This document shows, in pieces, positions 12,976 through 24,999 of a stretch of 64,000 nucleotides of DNA (position 1 is its first letter; each line of letters starts with the position of its first letter). This stretch comes from Chrysoperla carnea. Taxonomy: Eukaryota > Arthropoda > Insecta > Neuroptera > Chrysopidae. Position numbers and translations under genes: made by a program. The notes beneath the pieces were generated by a model that had not been told where the DNA came from, ran no database searches, and saw only the letters and a list, made by a program, of their open reading frames with translations. The stretch is taken from positions 32,317,501-32,381,500 of the forward strand of contig NC_058341.1 of assembly GCF_905475395.1 (NCBI RefSeq), given 5' to 3'.

Positions 12976-15900
12976 AGTGTTGGAACAATCGACAAAGGTA
13001 GAGTGAAAATTAGAAAGATTGTATATTGAATAGAAAGTCTTCAGATCGGAAGATAACCGATGGGGGCGATCTTGGATATACGAGCGTGTTATCCACGGTA
13101 CATTATGATCTGGTACCATGGACCAACGATAAAATAAATTTCTTGAGTTTTTAATAAATGCTATGAAATATTTAAATTTTGAAAAATATACATAGAGTGT
13201 ACCCATAGTTTAGAAAAAAGGCTGTATAGAAGAAACTATTTCCATTATTGAACTTAAAAATATGTCTTAACATATAAAATGAATACCATATAAAAATGTA
13301 AATTGTGATCCAATGTACAGCATTCTCCATATTATATTAGTTAAATTGGTATATTTCGTACAATAGTAAAATAGATACAAAAAATCCCTTTTCTTTCGTT
13401 GAAAGAAATCTTTTAAGTAAACAAAAGAATACAATATTTAAATCTTATTTAACGTCAAACAATATTTGTTCTTTTATTCTTTTCAATTTTATGTTGTGAA
13501 AAAAAATTCGGCTGGAATAAATTCTATTCTATTTGAAAGTCAAAGCACAGCTAAAAAATCAATAGAATTTCATATGGATCTTACAAAAAAAAATAAATAA
13601 GTATAAGCAAGCCTACATAAACCTTTATGGAAACACTTTCCACAATAAATTTCCATGAATACTTATGCTGTGATACCGTAGTCAAATAAACAGGTCATGT
13701 AGGTATGGTAATATAAAATAATGGAAGTATGTCAGTACCGTTTTCAAGGTCAATTTTTCTTTTCATTATACGTACATAATTATCAGACTATACATTATGA
13801 ATTAATGAAGCTTTTTGTTCATTTCGATAATTTAGAAAGTTCAATTTGGTCAGCTTGAAATATTCTTTATGTGAGAAAATTATCGAAGATGTCGAGGATG
13901 CTAAAAATCTTAATTGTGTCTCAATCTTAAAATTGATGAATACCTACCCATTATTTTCTCAATAAAATTGCATAAAAGTAATTCAGGTTTTTTGAATCAA
14001 TTATAATATTGACCTTACTCATTTCAAAGGCTTGTTTTTTTCCATTCAGTGCGAAAATTACATACCACCTAAATAATATGTTATTTTTAACAGTATAAAA
14101 AAATAAATAAAAAAAAACTTTATATTAAAAACTTGTTGTTTCACTATTTAAATGGCGAAAAGAAAGAATACTATTTAGTTGAATTACCTTCTCAAGAACA
14201 AAATGTTATTTTTACATGACATGAAAAGGATTCAGACATGAAAATAATTACAAAATAACTTCTTGTAACATTGAAAATGTAGTAAACATAAGTATTCAAA
14301 GAAGTTGTAGGTGGTGATTTATATTATCAATATATTTTTTTAATAGCTTTCCCTCGAAGGTTCGTCTGAGTTGATTCCTCAATATCCATGTGAAAAAAAA
14401 ATCGTTGGGGATATGGCCTTTGTGGATTTCCAGTCTTTCCACTTTACAAACAACGATTCACACGACAATTTATATTATTTATTATACAGATGAGATAAAT
14501 AGACGGTAAAAAGATTTTCAACAAAATTCCCTCTCAAATTCACAATCTCTTGCTTTAATTTTTGCAAATTCGTCTATTTCTTCACTCAAAATCAAGTTTG
14601 ATGCCACCTTGTCGCAATTAAAATCAAAATCAGTTCATTATAAGATTTTATAGTTTCTAGAATACGTCATTTGTCAATTTAGAAAAATATTATTTACTAT
14701 TCGATAAAGTTGAGAATTATTCTAAATATATGGCTGGTTTCACCCTGTCTCATACATGTTTTATCATCAGAAATAACGGAAAAAAATAATCTTGGCGATC
14801 TTCGGTTCAAGGTATAAGTCTTTACTTTTATGGAAAATAAGACTAAAAATTGAAAGTGTCTTACATAAACAGTTAAATAAGTTGATAGAATTAAACATAT
14901 AAAAGTATGTGTAATGATGATATTTAATAATCTGCCCGAAATCTTCTAAAAGACAATTAGCTATAATTGTTTCAGTATAGTAAGTATTATCCTCACTTAT
15001 CAGCATTACATGTATGGTTTTATCATTATCAAACTCCTTTTAGCTCTTTTTGTGTAAAATACTTTCTAAAGAACGTATAAATATACTACTTCTATATTAC
15101 AGTGTAACCTCTAGCAATTATATAACTGTTTGGTGAAATTGAATAGTTGTACGCTTATTCTAATAAACGCAATTGGGAAACTATTATATAACTTTCTAAA
15201 TTGATTTTGTTTCTAATACTTCTATTACTAAAAGTTTCTAATACTACTAGTTTCATAGGGTGTATTTATATGCTTACAAAACGTAAGTATCTCAATTAAG
15301 GTGGTACGTTCATCTAAACTATAAGGAAATTTCTCTTTAAACTGAGCAACTCGTTCGAATTTAAGGCAGATTGTATATAAAGTTTAGATACAGGGTGTAA
15401 AAAAATATTCGCACTATCGTTGTTAAATAAGAACTTAGATGGAAATATTCATCAAAAAAAGCACTTTTCTAAGTCACCAGAATTTACATGGTTACTAAAA
15501 TACTTGCTCTATTTTGAACTTTTCTAGTGTTCTAATTGATCAAATTAAAAATTGATGTACAATTTGCGCCTCTTTTGAAGTTCAACTCCAAGTATATCTA
15601 TAATTACTAGATATACTCTCACCTTGAATGTTTTCCGGGCAGATAATGAAGAAGTAATATCTTCGATAGATTAATCTGCTGTGAGCTTTCTCTTCCGTAT
15701 CCTCTTTGTGCCCTTTTGAAATTCTTTGACTATTGAGAATTACGAGGTCTGCCGTTCTTTCTTAATCTCCGAACCAAAAAAAGTAAATTTGTATTGGTTT
15801 TTTAAAATGCAAAATACATTCTGTTAATAGTTTTTTTTTTCTTTTTTTAAATTATTCTTTTTTGGTGTAAATCAGATACCAATGTAATGTATAAACCAAT

Positions 15901-16174
15901 TTTTCAAATTTAGGACAAAAGCCTATTCTATATAAAAGGAACATACGCAAATTATAAATACATAATGAAAACTTCACATAGAATATAGATATTAGAGAGA
16001 AAGTTAAAATAATGTAGATTCGGTAAGGGGTTTGTAGATGATGTAGACAATAGTACTAAGGAAAAGCAAAGACTTATGTGGTTATTTTTACTCTTGGCCA
16101 TTGTATTATGTAGTACAGTACTTTTAGTATACGGACACGAAGTACACAGAGTATCGCATAGTGTAGTACAGTTT
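12976..16174. other. Gene-free stretch with transposon-end words
   Basis: No gene seen; the minus-strand small frames at 12970-13206 and 14767-15006 show no family features. TTAAGGTGGTACG at 15296-15308 resembles the terminus of the inverted-repeat element at 18445-18842. ATACAGGGTGT at 15389-15399 resembles mariner-type ends. ATCTAAACT and AGTTTAGAT (about 15313 and 15380) are inverted to each other. Confidence 0.45.
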
Positions 16175-16410
16175 TAGTTGTTGAGCGCGCGTTGTGGCTG
16201 GCGTCTGCATTGCGACGAGCCACACCGCGGTATGTTGATGTCTCATCGATCGTAGAAACAGCAGTATAATACCACATTCTATTCTATACATGATGTTAGG
16301 CACTGACTGTATATTATATAGAAGTAATAGAAAGCGTCGCGCGTTACTAGTATACATAGTCCCCGCATTGACGTCGGTCTTTTGCCGTCATTATTATCAT
16401 GACACAGAAT
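16175..16410. other. CpG-dense, GC-rich island
   Basis: This block is clearly richer in G, C and CpG than its flanks, with GAGCGCGCGTTGTGG, CATTGCGACGAGCC, ACCGCGG, CATCGATCGTAG, GTCGCGCG and TTGACGTCGG. TATATTATATA lies at 16308-16318. The block could be a promoter or 5' exon of an unannotated transcript, or part of an unusual repeat. The short minus-strand frames through it do not resemble a known protein. I cannot choose between these from sequence alone. Confidence 0.4.
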
Positions 16411-16881
16411 TACAACAAGCACAAGCTAGCAACCTCAAACAACAAGTTGCACTAAATATATAACATTACTTAGATGTATACAGGGTAATTTTTTGAAAAA
16501 GTTTCCACTTTTCCATTTCAAAAACGGAATAGAAAATCGAAACATGAAAAAATTATAATGGAATTGCATATTTTTTGTAGGGATAAGTGCTCTGTAATGG
16601 TTCCTCGTTGTTTTAAGTGAAGTATTAAAGCCAACTAGTATATTTATCGATAAATGGCTTCCACGTGATCAAATTAATAATTCAATTAAGACTTATGGCA
16701 ATATATAAGCTATTTTGTGTTTCGTAGCAAAAATATTAATTTTACTTTTGTGTTATTTTTCGCCGACAGGTTTTTTTACTCTTGACTTCTGTTGACTTTT
16801 AGTAAAATTGTAACATATTTTGGCAGACGTTTAATAAATTTTAAGGATCGTGTTTATGACGATATTCAAATATGGCGGTAC

Positions 16882-17079
16882 GGGTAAAATGATCCCCTTT
16901 ATATACGTTAAAATGATCCCAATTTCGTGTGTAGAATTATAATAGGTAAAATGATGTGGCTGATCTTGATTATGTGGAGTTAGATAATTTTTTCATACTA
17001 ATTTTTGATGCAATGTAAAGGAACAATTAATATTATACGTGAACTCTTTGGTAAAAAATGCAATGGGATCATTTTACCC
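16882..17079. mobile_element. Small inverted-repeat element with GGGTAAAATGATCCC ends
   Basis: GGGTAAAATGATCCC at 16882-16896 and its exact reverse complement at 17065-17079 bound a ~200-bp segment. The core word recurs inside and just outside the ends (TTAAAATGATCCC at ~16908, GGTAAAATGATGTGG at ~16950, GTAAAACGATCCC at ~17099). A small MITE with subterminal repeats is the simplest reading. No transposase frame and no certain target duplication. Confidence 0.6.
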
Positions 17080-18444
17080 ACCAATTCTTACAAGATTAGT
17101 AAAACGATCCCTTTTGAGAAATATTGAATAGTTTTTTTTTGAACAAATCAAAATTGGCATGCCAGTAATGCAACACTTGAATAAAGAAACCATTATTTCT
17201 AGGGTGGTCATTATAACACATCTTATCTACTATTCTGTAACAAATTCTTGTTCTTTACTGTAAAATAGTTTTCACCAAGAAATTTTATAACGAGCAAATC
17301 CTCCTTTCCTCTGCTATTCTTACAGTTTTTAGTCATAAAAACGTAAATAAGACATCAAAAATTGAATTATAGAAAAAAATTTTCAACAAAAGCTGCATTT
17401 TTTGCTTCAAAAAACTTTATTGTAATACAAATATGGAATTTTTTAGCAATTTTTAAAAATTTGACCACTGTGTGACTATGAAAACATCCTCATATGAAAT
17501 AGCTTAATAGTGCAATAGTTTCGAAAGATGGAGGTGGAAGCTTTTTAAAAAACTCCCCTGTATGTATATAAACACTATTCGATTTCTATATGTGTTTTCT
17601 AAAAAGAAAAACTATGGAAAAAAAACTGTTGATTCATTTCTGCGAATTCTTTTACTGCAAAAAAAATCTTCCCCTCAGATCGTTATAAATTACTGTTAAT
17701 TGACAAATACACTCTTTATTGAAAGAAACGCAGGAAATAGAGAAATTCGAAAAATTTTGTAATAGTAGTTGTGCAATTAGTGTAAATAGTTAGGGTATTC
17801 ATGATGAGTATGATTGAAATAATTAAAGCCGATCGATAAGAGTAACTAGTGAAGTACATAGGGCAGTTTAATACGACATATAGGTACATACATGCGTTAC
17901 ACATGATTTATTGTAAACATGCACTTACTAAAGGTAAATTTGAGGAAAATCAAAATAAAACTTATTCCAAAAAAATAATTAAACTGTCGATTTTCATGCA
18001 ATAACAAGAAAATCGTATTTGAGAGAAGTTGAATCTATTTCTGGTAAGCTAATCAATGCCCAAAGAGTAAAATCGTTGGAAAAGCCACACCCGGAACAAA
18101 ATATGTTACAATTCCAAATGCGCTGCATCAGCACCAACCTTAAAATAGACATGATTTATGTAAAATCTGGAAGAATTATTTTCTATATTCTACGATCGGT
18201 TATTCATGAAAAATTATAAGAAAGGATATAAATAAAGTTAGCATACCAAAATATAAAAATTTTCCTACTTGAATTTATTTATTTATAAAAAAAAATTTAT
18301 TTCTCAAGAAAATTTTCTCACGATTTTATAAACAAACTTATTATATTACACAAAAACTTGATTCGCAAGAGCTGCATAATCTTAGAAAATTTTCTTGTAA
18401 GTCATTTTCTATACTTCACTCTACTACTAGATTTTTATTATTTA
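17080..18444. other. No gene seen
   Basis: AT-rich. The plus-strand frame at 18019-18219 (66 residues) is unsupported by homology or context. No RNA gene found. Confidence 0.45.
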
Positions 18445-18842
18445 AGGTTGTACGAGCACCAAGACAATTTTAAATAAAACGCTTGATTTTTATAAAATAT
18501 GAAGTTAGACTAAGTCTAAATCAATTCTGAAAATTTTTTTTAGGGGTCTTATTTAAATAAATAAATGATTTCAAAAACAGGCATATTTAACACTGGTTTT
18601 TTGGTAAAACGGTAGATGAATGAAATGTTTTCATTGATTTCTCCAGAACTAATCGGTGTAAATTAAAAAAAAAAAAAAACCTCTTTAAATAAAAGTTAAA
18701 ATATAAATATTGAAAATTTTGAAATTTGAACATTTTGTTTAATTATTCATGAAGATATAACAAAATTAATCATCAAACTTGAAAATAAGGTAAAAATAAT
18801 TTCAACCCTAAATCTAAAATTGCGTTGGTGCTCGTACTACCT
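18445..18842. mobile_element. ~400-bp MITE with ~28-bp TIRs
   Basis: The left end reads AGGTTGTACGAGCACCAAGA and continues CAATTTTA; the right end, reverse-complemented, reads AGGTAGTACGAGCACCAACG and continues CAATTTTA. The terminal repeats therefore match at about 25 of 28 positions. Both ends are preceded by TTTA or TTT outside the AGG. The interior contains a run of about 15 A and no coding frame. I do not recognise the family; a TA-targeting (Tc1/mariner-like) origin is possible. Confidence 0.7.
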
Positions 18843-19628
18843 AAACTTGGTAATTCAACATTTTAATATGGAAATAAAACATTGTTGTTAATATTTTCTA
18901 ATTTAGCTTCTAAAAAATATGTTTTTAAAATTTCAATTTTACGAATATTAAATACCTGCCTAACGAGTAGCTAAACGATTGAACTAAAACTGTAGATTGT
19001 TTGTTAAACGAAGAATGAACATTTGCAGAAATTTTGAGCAATCCGATAATCGGTACAACATCAATAGCTTCATTGTTTTCATTCAGAAAATTTACTATAA
19101 AGAAAATTCTTTGAACGTTATATAATAAAATTTTGTTTCTATAAATAAATATTCCATTAAATATAAACGTCTTGCACAATTTCAAATGAATATTAGTGAA
19201 TCCAAATAAATACATTACATAAATATCTTCAAGTTTCATTAAAATTTTTTTAATTGATTTATTTTTTGTTTTGTGGTATAAAAGCTGGCAACATTACGAA
19301 AAATTCCAAGATAGCTAGATTTTGAATATTTCTGTACTTATTGAGAACTTTATTATTTTTTACTTAAGCATGAATTACGCCTGACACCTGCGAAAATTAC
19401 CAAGGAAGGTTTGTTCTTAGAACTGCGATATTATTGTATTAGTAATGAACAAACGTTTTCAATGCGGCTGTAATTGTAATATGATTTGAACTAATTTCGC
19501 TGAGGAAAACTTAGGGGGTGTTATAAATTTACGTTCGAAGTAATTCAAGAAACTTTAATCATGGAATATGATAAAGGAATAAGGAATATATCGATATCAC
19601 TGACATAAAATAAACTAACGATCAAAAA
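18843..19628. other. No gene seen
   Basis: Contains a 104-codon minus-strand open frame (18925-19239) with a low-complexity, hydrophobic-rich translation. I see no conserved motif and no splice context, and treat it as AT-driven noise. Confidence 0.4.
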
Positions 19629-19790
19629 ATGAATCGCTTAGGAAAAAAAAGCTAAAGAAATATTATTAACATTTAATGTTGTTCATTATGTAATTTGCAT
19701 ATCATATCTGTAATGAAATTGCTTCTTAATAAAAATAAAGTAAATTACTGTTGATATTTATCATCGCATCCTTTTTATCGCGTGGGCTGA
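19629..19790 (+). repeat. Dispersed repeat family P2, copy 1
   Basis: Matches 46729-46917 in order: TGAATCGC or TGAACCGC, GGCTAAAGAAATA or AGCTAAAGAAATA, TTGTTCA, GTAATTTGCATATCATATCT, GTAAATTACTGTTGATATTTAT. The 3' part of a third, weaker relative may lie at about 62690-62730 (CACGCCCCACGTACCGCAAGG against CCACGTGTACCGCACGG). It is probably a retroelement fragment. Confidence 0.6.
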
Positions 19791-20664
19791 AAAAAAAAGC
19801 TTAAGAAATAATATATAAGATCATTTTTCTCAGATCGTTTTAAGGATTTTTATAGAACCATTTATGTTACGGTTGAATAAATGATTCAATGATTAACGTA
19901 TTTCTTTTTTAATAAAAATTAGTTTATGGTTTATATATTCATTAATTTACCTATTAAAATTGAAAAACTTTAGCAATAAAAGAGCTTTTTAAAGTTTTAG
20001 ATTTTACGTTACGAAAATAAATTTAAAATGAAATTTAATGAGTTTATCTATCTAATAAAAGAGGTGTCAGGGGGCCATTTAAAAATCTACAATCTACGAA
20101 AAATCTTCACATTTCATTGTTTTTAAAAAATAGTTCAATTGATTTATATTTTAACAATTTTACATTTATAAACTGTCAGTTTTTTGGGAGGTGAAATTCG
20201 ACAATATCAAATTTTACCAATAATTTCCATGAATGTGTGTGAACTTCAACCACATCTTCACTCATCTGACTTCTGAGGAAATTGATGTTCACTGAATTAA
20301 ACGTAAGAACGTAGTAAAACTCAAAATAAAATTATCGTAAATATTTTTTGAAATTTTCTATTTCTTATTTCCCATCAACCTGTTATGATTCCCAACAGTC
20401 TCATTATTCTTATTAACGAACTTGACCTTACAAATAGGTATAGGTTAAACAGTTTTATTATGTTCGTTGTTGATGAAAGAAAATAATACATTTCTAGGTT
20501 TAAAGGTATACATTTTATTTTTGACACGCATACAGAGTGGTTTTCATGCATTAAAAAGCTTACAGAAAATTTAATTTTTAAATCCATTTGTGTAGAGTCT
20601 GGGTATAATTTTATCAACGTATTTAACAAGGATTTACATTTAAGAAGTTGGTGATCATGTACCT
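19791..20664. other. No gene seen
   Basis: AT-rich non-coding sequence. The minus-strand frame 20375-20629 has no recognisable motif. Confidence 0.45.
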
Positions 20665-21128
20665 ATACAGGGCGTTCTATTATTGATAGCAGAAAATTAT
20701 ACCAGTAGATTAAGCTTATCAAGACAAACGGAAAAGCTCTTTACCAAATTTCGATCAGAGACCTGATTCGGGAGATGTGGCTATGGGAAATATAGAAAGA
20801 TTTATGAATTCACAAACCTATCACTTTAGGTGTCACTTTAGAATATGGACGGGATTATCATAAAATAATAATTGATTGTAAATTGATTTAATTGGGTAGC
20901 GAATACTAAAAATAATATTTTGTTGTCTTTATTTATAAAGAAAATAAAAAAATAATACAAACCTATTTTTCAAATTATTTCACTAATACATTGACACTTA
21001 GATGTGGGAGGTATCAAATTATATATTAAAATAGGTACGGGGGATTAAATTGTGTACTACTTAACACATACAGTCTTAGGATAATAAAACATGTTGTGTT
21101 TTCCAACGACAAAACAGAACGCCCTATA
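20665..21128. mobile_element. Tc1/mariner-like MITE with CAGGGCGTTCT ends
   Basis: The left end reads TATACAGGGCGTTCTATT and the right end, reverse-complemented, reads TATATAGGGCGTTCTGTT, enclosing about 460 bp. A TA dinucleotide borders both sides, as expected for TA-targeting elements. CAGGGYGTTCT-type termini are common in mariner-like non-autonomous elements of insects (general knowledge). No transposase frame is left. Confidence 0.65.
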
Positions 21129-22897
21129 TATCTTTGTGTAAAAATCCTAACCGTAAAAGGTTGATAGTTGGCGATAGGACAAACCTTGCGATTTGGATGG
21201 GGATCCTGGCGTTTGCGAGATATTAAATTTAGTAACTTCTTCCAACAGCATTTTTTTCAGTAATGATTTTTAATCCTTAGAGCGTACCCTCCATGTGTAA
21301 TTTTTTTTATAGACCAAATGTTAAATTTAATTTCCGAAGACGAAAGCCAAATTGGATTCCGAAAAATTAGGATTTCTCAGCCAATTGTAGAAAAAACAAA
21401 AGTCTAGTCTTATCCTGACCACCATCAACTATCCTACTGACAGCTATCATCAAACGGTCAGAATTCTTACACAAGGGACCATGTCAACTTCTTAACTTTC
21501 AATTAATGTGTAAAAGGGTACACATTAATTGAAAAATTGAAGCCGGTGAAAATTAAGGCATGGTAGTGAAACGGATTAAATAGATTAAACAATTATCATT
21601 CAGACATACGTTTATTTAATCAAAATGTCACAATTTTTCGAATAAAAACGATAAACAAACAGATAAAATTTCTATCAAGTTATAAGTTACTAAAGTTAAA
21701 GCAAACACCATTGAGCAGGCACGTAGCTATGAATGGGATAAACAAGTATGTTTATTTGGAATAAAACTAGAATGTTTCTGCATTTCTCGAAATTACTTTT
21801 TTAATAAAAATATTTGTAAGAAATTTGATGTGAGAACCTTATAACTTCCTCGTATGCTTATTTCACAGTTACATCAAAAGCTGAAAACAGAAAATTATCG
21901 TAATGAATTTGGAACTGAGACAGAGCCCTAGTATACCCTAAAAAAGGTATTTGGATTCTTTTACGTTTAGTTTTCTATAGTTAAATATGGAATTTATACC
22001 ACTTACTAAAAGGCTAGGGCTAAACATTTTGTCAACAAATTACAATGGGAGGCAATTCAATCCACAAAAAATAAGTACATAAACATTGAATTGTATTAAA
22101 TCGAAAAGTGAGAATGATGCTAAAAGTAGGAAGTAAGATTAAATAATGGCAAATATTGACAACTTAATAAAATCGCGGACCTCAAAAGATTTTATGTGAA
22201 AAATTATATCTTTCTTTTTGCAAGTTTGTAAGAACCCTTCTTTCGAAAACTATAATTTCCATCCATAACATTAAATAACCATTATATTACCTAATCCATT
22301 CCTATATAAGCTAAGAAAATAAACAAGGAATAAGAACTATTTTTATCTTGGTGGATTGATGAAGACGGATTGAGAAGGAAGTTCCCTCCTAAGAATAAGT
22401 CCCTGTTTGGGAGAAATGACAATGAGAAAAAGTAATTATTTATGATTAGTGTGTTTTCTTTTCTTCTTCAGGAAATGTATAAAACATGTAATAAATATTC
22501 AAATCAGTTGTTATCCAGAAAAAGGTGTTATAAAAAACGTGCCACTATAGTATAAAAAAGTCTTTAAAAATAAAAATTGGTTCCCAAAATTCGAGTTCTA
22601 GATTCTTTAAACTTCAAAATTTTGAAAGGTCAGGTTAAACTTTTTTCTGGCCGAAATGGTATACTTATTTCCCTTCAAAGGTTTTAGATTATGAATATTT
22701 AAATTTTGCAGTAATTATGATTAATAAAAATCAAGACTCCAAAGACCAAGATTAGATGTATAAAACAAGACCAATCTTGCCTATCACTGTATATCTCTGA
22801 GAAGTCTATGATTGGATAACAAAAGTTTCGTCATACATTTACTAAAACTAACTATCAAAAGGTAATGTAATTCTTCAAATGTCATTCCCTGTGATAA
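21127..22897. other. Gene-free stretch with one perfect hairpin
   Basis: No gene seen. The only strong structure is a 15-bp perfect inverted repeat with a 6-base loop at 21498-21533 (listed separately). The 21160-21480 block is less AT-rich and may be a decayed repeat, but I found no partner for it in the window. Confidence 0.45.
21498..21533. repeat. Perfect 15-bp hairpin
   Basis: TTCAATTAATGTGTA is followed by the 6-base loop AAAGGG and then TACACATTAATTGAA, an exact reverse complement. It stands alone, with no neighbouring gene whose transcript it would end or regulate. It is possibly a remnant of a short inverted-repeat element. Confidence 0.85.
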
Positions 22898-23046
22898 ATT
22901 TCGATTTTTGCCCCAATTTCCTAGATCAATTTTTTGTATTTTATAAATACGTATTTCGACTATCAAGTAGTCATCATCAGTAAGAATTAGCTAGTCGTGA
23001 TTACTCTTATTATGAATGTTACTCTTTGCTAATTTGGTGGCGGACT
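22898..23046 (-). repeat. Dispersed repeat with hammerhead-like RNA core, copy 1
   Basis: About 150 bp matches 59576-59733. Read on the minus strand it has CTGATGA (plus 22974-22980), one T, the hairpin GACTACTTGATAGTC (22958-22972), GAAA (22954-22957), and a second hairpin GTATTTATAAAATAC (22936-22950). CTGANGA-stem-GAAA is the conserved core order of hammerhead ribozymes, which Penelope-like and other retroelements are known to carry. An extra T before stem II and no clear stem III closing pair or cleavage triplet mean this is a resemblance, not a demonstrated ribozyme. Flanks share TTTCGATTTTTGCCCC and GCTAATTTGGTGGC with copy 2. Confidence 0.6.
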
Positions 23047-24999
23047 TATCTTCTTCTTAACGATGATGGAACAAAAATTTCTTTTTTCATATGAAAATAA
23101 TTTGTCTTTCAAATTTTTTATAAAAGATCTAATTATTTTAAAATCATTCACATACAAGTGAAAACGTGTATATTTTTCGTTCGAAGGTATTATTTTTCAA
23201 TATATTTGATAGAATGACAGGAATGAATTTTATGTCCATCTGGAACATGCTTATATACGTAAGAACACTTTTTTGAAATCGATAATATCTGTTAGTGATA
23301 CCGCGAGACAAGACGGCAAGTTCTATGTCCCTTGTGTTATCCCAACTTGTGCAAGTTTTCAACTCATTGCTATAATTGAAAGTTTCATATAGGATTCCAT
23401 ATTGTAGTTGAAGATTTTTTTGAAAAATATATTTGAAATGGTATATGAATTATTAGGAACTTGGATCAAATAAAGAAGAAGACGATAAGTTTTTTTATTT
23501 TGGAACATTTCTTCAATTTTTTATCAATTTGAACAGACACCTGGAATATAATGATGAAAGTATTTAACAAAATATGATTCAAAATGCGTCAAAATTACAA
23601 AAAAGGACTGTCAATACTATTGTGGTCCGGTCGGTTAGCATGCTTCATATGAATTAATAAGACTCACATAATTGTCTGTTTAATAAGACGCTTAAACATA
23701 CGCTTTAATTAGACTCACATAATTGTCTAATTTTTTAAAGATGAACATCTATCGAATATTTATTGCCTCTCTTTCGAACGTCTATCGTTTGTCTCTCGAA
23801 TATTTAGGTATCTTTTCGTCACTGAGTCACTTTTCCCATATTTTATCATTTCTCTCGTATTTCTCGGCATCACTAATATCTGTATGCGAAGAAGTATAGT
23901 TCATTATCGCAATTCATAACTTTTATCATATAGTAACTACTTCGAGATAGTGATACTTGCAAAGTTATACTACATAGGTAGATACTTTCGATAACACACA
24001 TCTACGATTAGTTTTATTCAGACGTACAGGATAATTCAGTTATGCTATGAAAAGCTGTAGATAAAAGGTTAGATCTCTTGTATCAACATAAGCAAACAAT
24101 ATTATACACATTAAAGAAAAGTGTATCAATTAGATTCTACAGTGCTAATAAATCACTTGAAAATAACCATTTTTATTCCATCGACAAGTGCCATAAAATG
24201 TATTTAAATTTTCCAAAAAACTCGAAACGATTCGATCAAATGTTATGAAATTCTTTTCAGATCATTTTTGCCATTAATACGCTTCGATCGGCACCTCAAC
24301 GAAGTCGATATCATTTTTTGTTCGCGCGATATCGACGTCGATAAAATGTCTACGGACGTCTCCAAATTAGTGTTAATGCCCTGTCCTAACCATGAAACGT
24401 AAATATATGTAGAAAATTTCGATTTTGAATATCGGACCCATTACAATAACTTTTTAAAACGTTTTAAATAATGTTTTTATATGAAAATTTTTGCTTCTTG
24501 TGATGCACCAACCATACAGGAAGTCTATCAAAGCATTATTGAATCATTCTGTACATAAGTATTAGTTGAACGTAGGTAGGTATATATTCGTACAGTCAGT
24601 CTATTGGGAACTAAATTTTGATGTAGGATAAGAACAAACAAACTTAAATACCATTTCTAAAATACATTTATTAAAGTTATTTGTGTGAGATGTTATTAGT
24701 CGTTCTTATTGACAACAACAAGACAAATTACTTTTGTCATTGTCTCTTGTCTTCTTCTATTTAATAATAATGAATATTTAAGAGGTTTAATTACCGTAAA
24801 ATATCAGCAAATATGTATGGTTACATATTATATCTTAAGTGTTACCGGTAAAGTATACAATTATTAAAATAATAAAGCTCTAAAATCACACAGGTAATTA
24901 TTATACTATAGTTAACTTTGAGATTGTACTGTCTTAGCGTTATTTAGCCTTAATTAACGTTGTATTTAGCCTAAAAGAAATTTTAATAAAAAATACTTT
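23047..24999. other. Gene-free stretch with CpG-rich patch and short direct repeats
   Basis: AGACTCACATAATTGTCT occurs at 23660-23677 and 23711-23728 in direct orientation. Around 23740-23880 the plus strand is pyrimidine-rich with repeated TCGAATATTTA, TCTCGTATTTCTCGG and similar words. At 24283-24362 CpGs cluster (CTTCGATCGG, TTCGCGCGATATCGACGTCG) and GTCGATATC (24304-24312) is inverted to GATATCGAC (24328-24336). No open frame supports a gene. The patch could be regulatory or a decayed repeat. Confidence 0.45.

Noticed and set aside
18925..19239. 104-codon minus-strand frame
   Set aside because: Low-complexity hydrophobic translation from AT-rich DNA, with no motif.
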